From UBA1227 sp963629305 (GTDB lineage: Bacteria; Bacillota; Clostridia; Oscillospirales; Acutalibacteraceae), in assembly GCA_963629305.1 (NCBI GenBank), contig CAVGIJ010000001.1, forward strand, positions 119,868 to 183,867: DNA of 64,000 nt, written 5' to 3'. The notes under the pieces are model-generated. The model searched no databases and was not told the DNA's origin. It was given only the letters and a program-made list of their open reading frames with translations. Shown here piece by piece: positions 8,326-15,808 of this stretch. Within the stretch, counting starts at the first letter, position 1, and the number at the start of each line of letters is the position of its first letter. The position numbers and the translations under genes are program-made.

Positions 8326-9669
8326 ATGAGGGACGCAAAGGACTCTATGTTTAAGAGAAATGTAAACATAAATCAAAACAGCACGACTGAACCTGCCGCA
8401 AGGCAGGCAGACCCTTATGCGCCCAAAAGTCATTCCGGAAACTCACATTTAAAAAACGGTCGCGCAAAAAGTTCCTCTGCCGACAGGGGCACGAGCTCTG
8501 CAAACAGTAAAACGTCCGAGAGGAAACGTACTTCCGGTAAAAAGGGAAGTTTCGCAAAGGCTTCAAACAACAGAAAAAATAATATTGACAAAAATCCGTA
8601 CACAGGAAATGCTCCGAGATCAGGGGTATCAAGGGAAGAGGAACGCCGAGCTCATCGTGATGAAAGACGCAGGCAGCAAAAGATAAGACGTAAAATCTTT
8701 TACGCAGTAATGATTTTTGTTGTCATAATCATTGGTATTGTTTTGTCACTTACCGTGTTTTTCAACATTGCAACAATAGAAGTAAAAGGCGAGAGCATCT
8801 ATTCCACAGAGGAGATTATTTCAGCCTCCGGAATAAAACTTGGCGACAATTTATTCCTTTTGAAAAAGTCTGATGTACAGACGAATGTGTGCGAAAAGTT
8901 GCCCTTTATAGGCAGCGTGACCGTGAAAAATTCACTTCCGTCAAAGGTCGTTTTGACCGTAAAACAGACTTCTGTAAAATGTGCCGTTGAATCCGACAGC
9001 GGGTATATCATGCTTGATGAAACCGGAAAGGTTTTATGCAAGGTTACAACCCTTGAGGAAGTTTATGAGGGAGCAGGTGTTACTCCACCGGAGAATCTGA
9101 CGAATTCCAATGATAATTCACAGCAATCGCAGACATCGAACACAACAGACACGACAGATGTGACAACACAGACGCCGACGGATGCCGAGACAGAGTCTGC
9201 CACAGAAGAAAACAGTGAAAAGAAACCGCAATATGTTCTTTTGACGGATAAGATAATAATTCTTAAGGGAATTGAGGTTAAATCTGCCGAACCCGGAAAG
9301 ATGCTTGACGTTAAGAATAAAAAGTCATTTGATCTTTACGGGCAGATAATGAAGTCGTTTGAAACAGAGGGAATTGACGGAATCACTTCGATGGATCTTT
9401 CCAATACGGTTGAGATAAAGCTTGTCTATCAAGACAGGATAACCATTGAGGTGGGAACGGTCGCAAACCTTGAAAAGAAGATGGCGCTTGCAGCCAACGT
9501 AATCAAGTCCCAGGACGAAATAAGTCCTTATCAGGAGGGTACAATAAACCTTACTATAGATAAACAGGCATATTTCTCACCGAAAGCCGAGGAGAATACA
9601 ACAGAATTGACAACGGATAGCACCGATTCACAGACACAGAGCAGTCAACAGACTCAAAGCAGCAACTGA
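8326..9669 (+). CDS. divIB: Cell division protein DivIB/FtsQ
   Basis: This is a 447-residue bitopic divisome protein. A long basic, Ser/Arg/Lys-rich cytosolic region (about 1-122) precedes one membrane segment (about 124-146). A POTRA domain follows (IATIEVKGESIYSTEEIISAS, GDNLF) and then a FtsQ/DivIB beta domain (PSKVVLTVKQ). Two features are odd: a Thr/Ser/Gln/Asn-rich insertion at about 251-301 that splits the beta domain, and a similar low-complexity C-terminal tail from about 426. I chose ATG 8326, behind TGGAGGAT; a TTG lies directly upstream in frame. Gene order (murG, murA remnant, divIB, ftsZ) supports the call. Confidence 0.92.
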   Translation: MRDAKDSMFKRNVNINQNSTTEPAARQADPYAPKSHSGNSHLKNGRAKSSSADRGTSSANSKTSERKRTSGKKGSFAKASNNRKNNIDKNPYTGNAPRSGVSREEERRAHRDERRRQQKIRRKIFYAVMIFVVIIIGIVLSLTVFFNIATIEVKGESIYSTEEIISASGIKLGDNLFLLKKSDVQTNVCEKLPFIGSVTVKNSLPSKVVLTVKQTSVKCAVESDSGYIMLDETGKVLCKVTTLEEVYEGAGVTPPENLTNSNDNSQQSQTSNTTDTTDVTTQTPTDAETESATEENSEKKPQYVLLTDKIIILKGIEVKSAEPGKMLDVKNKKSFDLYGQIMKSFETEGIDGITSMDLSNTVEIKLVYQDRITIEVGTVANLEKKMALAANVIKSQDEISPYQEGTINLTIDKQAYFSPKAEENTTELTTDSTDSQTQSSQQTQSSN

Positions 9670-9751
9670 CAAATTCAAGGCAACGATCAGCAGGTAAAAA
9701 ACGATATCAGAGTATGAAAAAATATTGTCCTAAAGTGTGCAAAATTGATTG

Positions 9752-9780
9752 TTGAATTTTGTCCGGTCACGTGCTACTAT
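9752..9780 (+). promoter_or_regulatory. Probable sigma-A promoter of ftsZ
   Basis: A TTGAAT -35 box (9752-9757) and TACTAT -10 box (9775-9780) are spaced by 17 bases, about 70 bases before the ftsZ start. The 181-base gap between divIB and ftsZ holds no open reading frame I can support. It suggests ftsZ has its own transcript in addition to read-through from the cluster. Confidence 0.6.
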
Positions 9781-9850
9781 ATAGTATGTATTTATTTACT
9801 CATAAATTGGTTTGTCCTGATTATCGGGAATCATTATAGGAGGGTGCCGC

Positions 9851-11026
9851 ATGGGTTTTGAAATGGCAGCAGATTTTGAAAGTGTAGTTCAAATAAAAGT
9901 TATAGGTGTCGGCGGCGGCGGCGGAAATGCCGTAAACCGCATGATTAAATCAGATATCAAAGGTGTAGAGTTTATCGCAATAAACACTGATAAGCATGTT
10001 TTGTTGCAGTCACAGGCTACACATAAGATACAAATAGGTGAAAAAGTTACTAAAGGTCAGGGAGCAGGCGCACGTCCTGAAATCGGACAGAGAGCCGCAG
10101 AGGAGAGCAAGGATATTATCACAGATGCTCTCAAGGGAACTGACATGGTATTCATCACTGCCGGAATGGGCGGCGGTACCGGAACAGGTGCAGCACCCAT
10201 CATTGCAAATCTTGCAAAAGAGATGGGCATTCTCACGGTAGGTATTGTTACAAAGCCGTTTGGCTTTGAGGGCAAGCACCGTATGGAGCAGGCCGAGGAA
10301 GGTATAAAAGAACTTGCAAAGAGCGTTGACAGCCTTGTTGTTATCCCGAATGAACGCCTTAAGTTTTTCTCTACCGAAAAGATTACTCTTGCAAATGCTT
10401 TTGACGCTGCCGATGATGTTCTTCGTCAGGGCGTAAAGAGTATTTCAGAACTCATAAAGACTGCCGGATTCATAAACCTTGACTTTGCCGACGTATCGGC
10501 AATCATGCGTGATGCGGGACATGCTCACATGGGCGTTGGCCGTGCATCCGGTAAGGATAAGGCAGAGGTTGCAGCCAATGCAGCTATCTCCAGTCCGCTT
10601 CTTGAAACAACGATTGACGGCGCACACGGTGTTATCATTAACTTCACATCCTCGCCTGATATCCAGCTTGATGAAGTTGAGCAGGCAGCAAAGATTATCT
10701 CGGATGCTGCTCATCCGGAAGCAAATGTTATCTTCGGTGTTGCATTTGACGACACTCTTCAGGATGAGATCATTGTTACCGTTATTGCTACAGGGTTCGG
10801 TGCAGACGGCAGCGTTAAGCGTGTAGACCCAAGACGCTTTGAAAATGAGGATAAGGCCGAACTTCCGAAGAACGATGACGAAGTTATAGACATCATCAGC
10901 AATTCTGATGATGAAAGTGACTTCATGGGCTTCGGCGATGATTCCGACAACAGCGGAAGCGTTGGTCTTGGTATGGACGACAATTACTTTGATGCAATTG
11001 ACGACATCTTCTCAAACAGAAACTAA
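9851..11026 (+). CDS. ftsZ: Cell division GTPase FtsZ
   Basis: This is the tubulin-like GTPase that forms the Z ring; 391 residues. The GTPase domain shows IGVGGGGGNAVNRM, the tubulin signature GGGTGTGAAP, and NERL..FFSTEKITLANAFDAADDVL. The C-terminal domain runs to about residue 318 and is followed by a short, very acidic linker. The end, NYFDAIDDIFSNRN, does not match the usual FtsZ C-terminal peptide (DIPxFLRxR-like) that binds FtsA, SepF and ZapD in other bacteria. ATG 9851 has a strong TAGGAGGG site. A terminator follows 17 bases after the stop. Confidence 0.99.
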   Translation: MGFEMAADFESVVQIKVIGVGGGGGNAVNRMIKSDIKGVEFIAINTDKHVLLQSQATHKIQIGEKVTKGQGAGARPEIGQRAAEESKDIITDALKGTDMVFITAGMGGGTGTGAAPIIANLAKEMGILTVGIVTKPFGFEGKHRMEQAEEGIKELAKSVDSLVVIPNERLKFFSTEKITLANAFDAADDVLRQGVKSISELIKTAGFINLDFADVSAIMRDAGHAHMGVGRASGKDKAEVAANAAISSPLLETTIDGAHGVIINFTSSPDIQLDEVEQAAKIISDAAHPEANVIFGVAFDDTLQDEIIVTVIATGFGADGSVKRVDPRRFENEDKAELPKNDDEVIDIISNSDDESDFMGFGDDSDNSGSVGLGMDDNYFDAIDDIFSNRN

Positions 11027-11043
11027 AGCTAAATTGAAGCCAT

Positions 11044-11075
11044 ATGTCCCGTCTTTTTGACGGGACATTATTTTT
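11044..11075 (+). terminator. Intrinsic terminator after ftsZ
   Basis: A 10-bp perfect stem (11044-11053 with 11059-11068) with a 5-T loop is followed by TTATTTTT-type tail. It ends the ftsZ transcript before the rpmE promoter. Confidence 0.9.
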
Positions 11076-11086
11076 GAAATTATATA

Positions 11087-11115
11087 TTGCATTTTATTGT
11101 TGCCTGTGTTAAAAT
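11087..11115 (+). promoter_or_regulatory. Sigma-A promoter of rpmE
   Basis: TTGCAT (11087-11092) and TAAAAT (11110-11115) are spaced by 17 bases, 54 bases before the rpmE start and immediately after the ftsZ terminator. Confidence 0.8.
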
Positions 11116-11169
11116 GCTCTAGTAAAAGACGGACGTTATGTCCAGATATCGGAACTCGAGGTGAAAAGA

Positions 11170-11379
11170 ATGAAAGAGGGAATACATCCGAACTACGCAC
11201 CTACAACAGTTAAGTGTGCATGTGGAGCTACAATTGAAACTGCTTCTACAAAAGATAATCTTCGTGTAGATATCTGCTCAAACTGTCACCCATTCTTCAC
11301 AGGTAAGCAGAAGCTTGTTGACACCGGCGGACGTGTTGACAGATTCAACAAGCGTTTTGAAAAGGCTCAGCAGAAGTAA
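11170..11379 (+). CDS. rpmE: 50S ribosomal protein L31, zinc-binding type
   Basis: This is a 69-residue ribosomal protein of the large subunit. It opens with MKEGIHPNY, the classic L31 start. Cysteines 16, 18, 36 and 39 (CAC...CSNC) form the zinc ribbon, so this is the C+ (zinc-containing) form. HPFFTGKQKLVDTGGRVDRFNKRF completes the family signature in two pieces. I chose ATG 11170 since GAGGTG (11158-11163) sits at correct spacing; the GTG at 11161 is inside that site. It stands alone between its own promoter and terminator. Confidence 0.98.
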   Translation: MKEGIHPNYAPTTVKCACGATIETASTKDNLRVDICSNCHPFFTGKQKLVDTGGRVDRFNKRFEKAQQK

Positions 11380-11398
11380 TTTTAATTACAGACAATTA

Positions 11399-11428
11399 AA
11401 GGCGACACGTTCTGTGTCGCCTTTTCGT
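11399..11428 (+). terminator. Intrinsic terminator after rpmE
   Basis: The stem AGGCGACAC / GTGTCGCCT with a short loop is followed by TTTTCGTTT. Confidence 0.88.
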
Positions 11429-11479
11429 TTAATAATGAACTTTGTGTACAGTTTATTGAAATAGTGTGGTGAGGTCTCA

Positions 11480-12106
11480 GTGTCGCAGGAATACTTTACG
11501 ATAAAAAACAATGCATCCGATGAGTTTACGGAAAAACGCTCCAGGTTTATAGGGTACATAATGCCGGTAACGGATGAAAAGCAGGCAGTGGATTTTATAA
11601 ATGAGATAAAATCCGAACACTGGGATGCAAAGCACAATGTGTATGCATACGTTTTACGCGACGGGCAGATCCGTCGTTATTCTGACGACGGTGAGCCGCA
11701 GGGAACGGCGGGTATCCCCGTACTTGATGTTCTTTTGAAGGAAAATCTCACGGACTGCGCCGTTGTTGTCACCAGATATTTCGGCGGAATACTTCTCGGC
11801 GGAGGCGGGCTTGTCCGTGCATATTCCCATGCGGCTTCCCTTGCCGTAAAGGCGGGACAAGTCATAAAAATGCGTCTGTTTTTCGTGTGTGAAACAAAAA
11901 TTGACTACACGCTTTACGGCAAGATCCCGTCGCTTATTTCAAAATACGGCGGCTCTGTTACAGATACGGCGTTTGAATCAGATGTCACCGTTACATTCAA
12001 AATTCCGAAAGATGAAGTTGAAAATTTTATAAAAGACTATACAAACTTAAGCTTCGGTAAAGCATCAGTTACTATAATGGATGAGGTTTATTCAGAGGCT
12101 TTGTAG
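11480..12106 (+). CDS. YigZ/IMPACT family protein
   Basis: This is a 208-residue protein of the UPF0029 (YigZ/YvyE/IMPACT) family. Its signatures are the N-terminal EKRSRFIGYI, then DAKHNVYAYVLRDG, RRYSDDGEPQGTAG, and VVVTRYFGGILLGGGGLVRA. The C-terminal ferredoxin-like domain (about 140-208) is the DUF1949 part. Eukaryotic IMPACT modulates Gcn2; the bacterial role is not settled, though ribosome or nucleic-acid association has been suggested. The start is GTG 11480. It is probably monocistronic or the first gene of its unit, and its 3' end overlaps the tail of the convergent small lipoprotein gene. Confidence 0.93.
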   Translation: MSQEYFTIKNNASDEFTEKRSRFIGYIMPVTDEKQAVDFINEIKSEHWDAKHNVYAYVLRDGQIRRYSDDGEPQGTAGIPVLDVLLKENLTDCAVVVTRYFGGILLGGGGLVRAYSHAASLAVKAGQVIKMRLFFVCETKIDYTLYGKIPSLISKYGGSVTDTAFESDVTVTFKIPKDEVENFIKDYTNLSFGKASVTIMDEVYSEAL

Positions 12107-12330
12107 ATATACACACCGGTACCGGCGTCATTGCTTATGAGATCAACTTTGTATTTGTTGACGTCTTTTACTATATTCTTATTTTTGTTGTATGCATCCT
12201 TGTCGTTAAGCGATAACGAATCAAAGATTTCTGTCGCCTCGGTTTTTCCCTCGCTCCTGCAGCCTGCAAAAATCAGAATTATCAAAAATGAAAATAATAA
12301 AATTGTTATTTTTTTGAGTATAATATTCAT
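12088..12330 (-). CDS. Small putative lipoprotein, function unknown
   Basis: This is an 80-residue frame with a clear lipoprotein signal sequence: a short basic N-terminus, a hydrophobic core (about 8-22), and IFAGC as lipobox with Cys24 as lipidation site. The remaining 56 residues are polar and match nothing I recognise. It overlaps the yigZ 3' end tail to tail by 19 bases and is divergent from the adaptor gene with only 41 bases between starts, so regulation may be shared. A GATGA-type site precedes the ATG. The signal peptide is the main argument that it is real. Confidence 0.55.
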   Translation of the reverse strand: MNIILKKITILLFSFLIILIFAGCRSEGKTEATEIFDSLSLNDKDAYNKNKNIVKDVNKYKVDLISNDAGTGVYIYKASE

Positions 12331-12371
12331 GTAAGTATCATCTCTTTTGTCAAATAGTCCGGAGGCATTTT

Positions 12372-13811
12372 ATGAAGAAAAATAAATTGAAAATTATCAT
12401 ACCGATTGTTGTTGCGGTTCTTCTTGCAGCGGTTGTTTTATATCTTAAACTATCCGATAAGAAGATTTTTGTCGAAACTGCGAAGGTAACGACACAGAAT
12501 ATTGAGCAGCATTATGACACTACCGGTACACTCACATCCGGAACAACGGAAAAATACTATATCTACGAGGGTATCGTGCCAAAAGAGGTGCGAGTGAATC
12601 CTGGAGACACAGTGTGTAAAGGTGATGTACTTGCCACGTTTGATACATCGTCGATGAACTCTATTATTTCAGAAAAAAAGCAGGCCTTGCAAACGGCTCA
12701 AAAATCCTATAACGACGCGGTTTCTTCTAAAAATGACACATCGAAGAGAATAAAAGAAATAGACAATCAAATTGCTTCCTTAAACGAACAAATGGATAAA
12801 TTGGATTCTCAGGAAAAAACACAGATAAGCAGTGGAGTGTCGGAGGATACGACGAATACATTGCCGGATGAAGAGGCAGTCTCACAGGCCATCAGTCAGG
12901 GCGTTAACAATATTAAAAACAGTAAAATTGCTCTTGAGGCTCAGATAAAAATTCTCGAATCCGAAAAGGCGATGGTAAATACAAGTCAGTATGACACACT
13001 TATAACTTTGTACAAGAATAACCTCGATTCCGCAAAGGAAGAGTACAACAATGCACTTGAAACAAAAAATGAGCTTGACGGCGGGCTTGTCGCAAGGAGC
13101 GACGGTAAAGTGGGTGATGTAAACATAAAGGTGGGAGAGCCTTATGTTTATGTTGAGGATTCATCGTCGTCCTCAGACCTTTCTTCGTTACTTTCGGGAG
13201 TTAGCAGTGAAAGTATGTCCTCCGAGATGACAGGGATAGTAAGTTCCCTTCTCGGAAGTCGTGAGCAGGAGGCAAAGTCCGGTGTTGCCGTAACCATAGA
13301 CTCGTACGACGGCTATAAGGTGGGGTTTTCTCTCGGAAAGTATGATGCTCAAACCATAAAAACCGGTATGAAAGCACAGGTTACATATACTGACTATACC
13401 TACGATGCGGAAGTCACTTATGTAAGTCCGCGTGCCGGCACCGATGGAATGGATATCTCCTCTGTCATCGGAGGAGGCTCGTCAAGTTCATCGGGAACCT
13501 CGCTCATGGCCGAAGCAACAATAAAAGATCCCGATGAAAAACTCATCGTGGGCTTTGATGCGAAACTTACTATAACTATTGATGAAAAGAAGGATGTTCT
13601 TGCCATACCGGTTGAATCTCTTGTCATTGATGAGGGCAAAAAATATGTTTTCATATATGATGAAAAAACAAAAACCGCTGTGAAAAGGGAAGTAGAGGTA
13701 GGAATTTCATCGGATGAATACTATGAAGTCTTAAGCGGACTTTCAAAGGATGAGATTGTAATACTTGATATATCAAAAGTCACAGACGGCGCAAAGGTAA
13801 CTGTATCATGA
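12372..13811 (+). CDS. MacA/HlyD-type membrane fusion (adaptor) protein of an ABC exporter
   Basis: This is a 479-residue adaptor anchored by an N-terminal membrane segment (about 7-26). It has a biotinyl-lipoyl-like half motif (VRVNPGDTVCKGDVLATF), a long coiled-coil hairpin (about 85-215), the matching second lipoyl half (GLVARSDGKVGDVNIKVGEPY), and beta-barrel and membrane-proximal domains ending with KKYVFIYDEKTKTAVKREVEVG. A Ser-rich stretch (about 258-300) is inserted in the second half. In Gram-positives such adaptors work with a MacB-like permease and an ATPase. The permease follows with a 4-base overlap, but the ATPase gene normally between or beside them is absent. The start is ATG 12372 behind CCGGAGG. 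Confidence 0.9.
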   Translation: MKKNKLKIIIPIVVAVLLAAVVLYLKLSDKKIFVETAKVTTQNIEQHYDTTGTLTSGTTEKYYIYEGIVPKEVRVNPGDTVCKGDVLATFDTSSMNSIISEKKQALQTAQKSYNDAVSSKNDTSKRIKEIDNQIASLNEQMDKLDSQEKTQISSGVSEDTTNTLPDEEAVSQAISQGVNNIKNSKIALEAQIKILESEKAMVNTSQYDTLITLYKNNLDSAKEEYNNALETKNELDGGLVARSDGKVGDVNIKVGEPYVYVEDSSSSSDLSSLLSGVSSESMSSEMTGIVSSLLGSREQEAKSGVAVTIDSYDGYKVGFSLGKYDAQTIKTGMKAQVTYTDYTYDAEVTYVSPRAGTDGMDISSVIGGGSSSSSGTSLMAEATIKDPDEKLIVGFDAKLTITIDEKKDVLAIPVESLVIDEGKKYVFIYDEKTKTAVKREVEVGISSDEYYEVLSGLSKDEIVILDISKVTDGAKVTVS

Positions 13812-15070
13812 ATTTTAAGGAAAATATACGTATTGCCCTTGCGGGTATACGGAGCAATAAAATGCGCTCATTTCTCACCATGCTCGGAATTATCATTGGT
13901 GTTGCATCCGTAATTGCGATTGTAACCATAGGTAATAGCGGAAAAGAGTACTTGGTTGATAAGATAAACGAAGCCGGAGGCCAAACATTGAGCATAAGTG
14001 TTGAAACTTCCGACTCGGACAGCAGGTACAACATTCAGGGGCTTGATGACTCCGACATTGAAACGATTAAAAAAATTGACCTCGTGCAATATGTTTCGCC
14101 GGTACTCAGTGACATGGGTTCCATGCAGACAGAGCTTGTTTTGGAGGACGGATATGCATCCGTGACCGGAGCCAATGAAGATTATGCCAATATGATGAAA
14201 CTCAATATCACATACGGACGATTCTTTACCGCTGATGAGTATAAAGCCGCAACAAAAGTGTGCATCATTTCCGACACAACCGCGAAAAGCTTTTTTCACA
14301 GTGCAAATCCCGTCGGAGAAACCCTGGATCTCACACTTAATGATAAAGTGATTACATTTAAAATTATAGGTGTGGCGCAGTCCGATGATTCATCTCTCTT
14401 TTCCATGGACGACATGCAGTCTATGATGGAGGCATACGGTTTCTCAATGGATTTCGGTACTATAGGCCTTGCATATGTTCCGGCATCCGTCCTCATGGAA
14501 GTTTACGGAAGCAGTTTATACCATTCTGTTTCTGTTGCGACCTATGATGTTTCGGATCTTGACAGAGCGGGTGAGCTTGCAATAGGACTTCTCAATGCAA
14601 GACACAATGTGACCGATGATTCTGTTTATACGGCAACAAATATGGCAACTCTTGTAAATCTTCTTGATACGGTTATAAATATTTTCACAATATTTATCTC
14701 TGCGGTTGGAGCCATTTCTCTCCTTGTCGGCGGTATAGGCGTTATGAATATCATGCTTGTTTCAGTTACAGAGCGCACGAGAGAGATAGGCATAAGAAAA
14801 GCGCTCGGTGCGCGTACAAGGGTTATTCTTTTTCAGTTCCTTACGGAATCGATTGTCATATGTCTTATAGGCGGTCTTATAGGAATGGCGCTCGGCTTTG
14901 CGTTATCATACGGAGTCTCGGCTCTGATGGGTGCACCCGTTTCATTCAGTATTTCAACCATTTTGATAGCTGTCGGATTTTCCACTGCAGTAGGAGTTTT
15001 CTTCGGTATTTATCCGGCGCGCAAGGCGGCAAAAATGCCGCCGATTGAGGCACTCCGCCAAAACGGATAA
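13808..15070 (+). CDS. MacB/FtsX-type ABC transporter permease
   Basis: This is a 420-residue permease. It has an N-terminal segment NKMRSFLTMLGIIIGVASVIAIV split as NKMRSFLTMLGI and GVASVIAIV, a large extracytoplasmic MacB periplasmic-core domain (about 45-270), and the FtsX-type C-terminal membrane domain with three segments. The coupling region TERTREIGIRKALGAR and the terminal YPARKAAKMPPIEALR are diagnostic of MacB permeases. It lacks any nucleotide-binding domain of its own. ATGA overlap with the adaptor indicates coupled translation. The substrate could be a peptide, lipid or drug; the sequence does not tell. Confidence 0.92.
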   Translation: MNFKENIRIALAGIRSNKMRSFLTMLGIIIGVASVIAIVTIGNSGKEYLVDKINEAGGQTLSISVETSDSDSRYNIQGLDDSDIETIKKIDLVQYVSPVLSDMGSMQTELVLEDGYASVTGANEDYANMMKLNITYGRFFTADEYKAATKVCIISDTTAKSFFHSANPVGETLDLTLNDKVITFKIIGVAQSDDSSLFSMDDMQSMMEAYGFSMDFGTIGLAYVPASVLMEVYGSSLYHSVSVATYDVSDLDRAGELAIGLLNARHNVTDDSVYTATNMATLVNLLDTVINIFTIFISAVGAISLLVGGIGVMNIMLVSVTERTREIGIRKALGARTRVILFQFLTESIVICLIGGLIGMALGFALSYGVSALMGAPVSFSISTILIAVGFSTAVGVFFGIYPARKAAKMPPIEALRQNG

Positions 15071-15101
15071 TCAATTATAAAATCAATAAGCAGACAAAAA
15101 T

Positions 15102-15136
15102 AAAGCTACTCCTAAACGGAGTAGCTTTGATTTTTA
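15102..15136. terminator. Bidirectional terminator between permease and the minus-strand unit
   Basis: An 11-bp stem (15102-15112 with 15118-15128) is followed by GATTTTT on the plus strand. The plus-strand A-rich run before it gives T-rich sequence on the minus strand. It serves both convergent units. Confidence 0.85.
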
Positions 15137-15153
15137 CACACTGTATGTGATTT

Positions 15154-15450
15154 TCAGGCATCCTTCAGCGCACGTTCAAGCCATATGGAGCCAATATCCA
15201 TAGCGGGATAAAGACCGTTCTTTTCGCTTGACTTTATGATACGGCTTGTAGGGCTTAATTCAACGTCGGTTGAAATGAGCTGTACGGAAACTTTATCTGC
15301 TATTTTCATGTCGCCCTGTTCTTTTGTGCTCTTTATAGTGAGCATAACAACGTATGGGTCATACATGTTGCCGTAGTAAAGTGTGTTGCCGTTACGTACG
15401 AGGGGCTTGCCTTTATAGGTGAGGAATTTCTTACCTTTTTTTGCAGCCAC
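15154..15450 (-). CDS. Small unknown protein co-transcribed with ireB
   Basis: This is a 98-residue protein without signal peptide or membrane segment. It starts with a Lys-rich stretch (AAKKGKKFLTYKGKPLVR) and continues with an evenly mixed sequence (YYGNMYDPYVVMLTIKS) that looks like a small folded beta-rich domain. I recognise no named family. The start is GTG 15450; its Shine-Dalgarno AAAGGGTGA overlaps the ireB stop codon, seven bases upstream, so the two genes are a translationally linked pair. That pairing is the only functional hint. Confidence 0.8.
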   Translation of the reverse strand: MAAKKGKKFLTYKGKPLVRNGNTLYYGNMYDPYVVMLTIKSTKEQGDMKIADKVSVQLISTDVELSPTSRIIKSSEKNGLYPAMDIGSIWLERALKDA

Positions 15451-15457
15451 TTTTATT

Positions 15458-15703
15458 TCACCCTTTCAAGAACTCTCTTACAAGTGTTTGAAGGAGCTCA
15501 TCTCTGTCTATACGTCTGATAAGACTGCGGGCATTGTTGTGGGTGGTGATATATGTCGGGTCTTCCGAGAGAATGTATCCGACTATCTGGCTTATAGGAT
15601 TGTAGCCCTTTTCGGAAAGAGCATTGTAAACCTCACCCAAAATTTGTTTCATTTCCGCATCCGAGTCATCGGGAAGGGAAAACTGTATAGTTTTATCAGT
15701 CAC
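15458..15703 (-). CDS. ireB: IreB family regulatory phosphoprotein
   Basis: This 81-residue protein matches the IreB/UPF0297 family (YrzL-like). The whole length fits: MTDKTIQFSLPDD, ILGEVYNALSEKGYNPISQI, VGYILSEDPTYITTHNNAR, IRRIDRDELLQTLVREF. In Enterococcus faecalis IreB is phosphorylated at N-terminal threonines by the PASTA kinase IreK and lowers cephalosporin resistance; Thr2 and Thr5 here are candidates by position. The start is GTG 15703 behind GGAGGTGG. In many Firmicutes this gene sits with alaS and a RuvX gene; here it heads a two-gene unit with an unknown protein. Confidence 0.93.
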   Translation of the reverse strand: MTDKTIQFSLPDDSDAEMKQILGEVYNALSEKGYNPISQIVGYILSEDPTYITTHNNARSLIRRIDRDELLQTLVREFLKG

Positions 15704-15737
15704 TAGAGTCCACCTCCAACAAATATGTGCAACAGAT

Positions 15738-15766
15738 ATTATATACTATTTGTTTTGATAAAACAA
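15738..15766 (-). promoter_or_regulatory. Sigma-A promoter of the ireB unit
   Basis: On the minus strand TTGTTT (15761-15766) and TATAAT (15738-15743) are spaced by 17 bases, 35 bases before the ireB start. Confidence 0.8.
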
Positions 15767-15808
15767 TCTAAAATTAGTTAAAAAGAAATTACGTAACCAA
15801 AAGGATTC

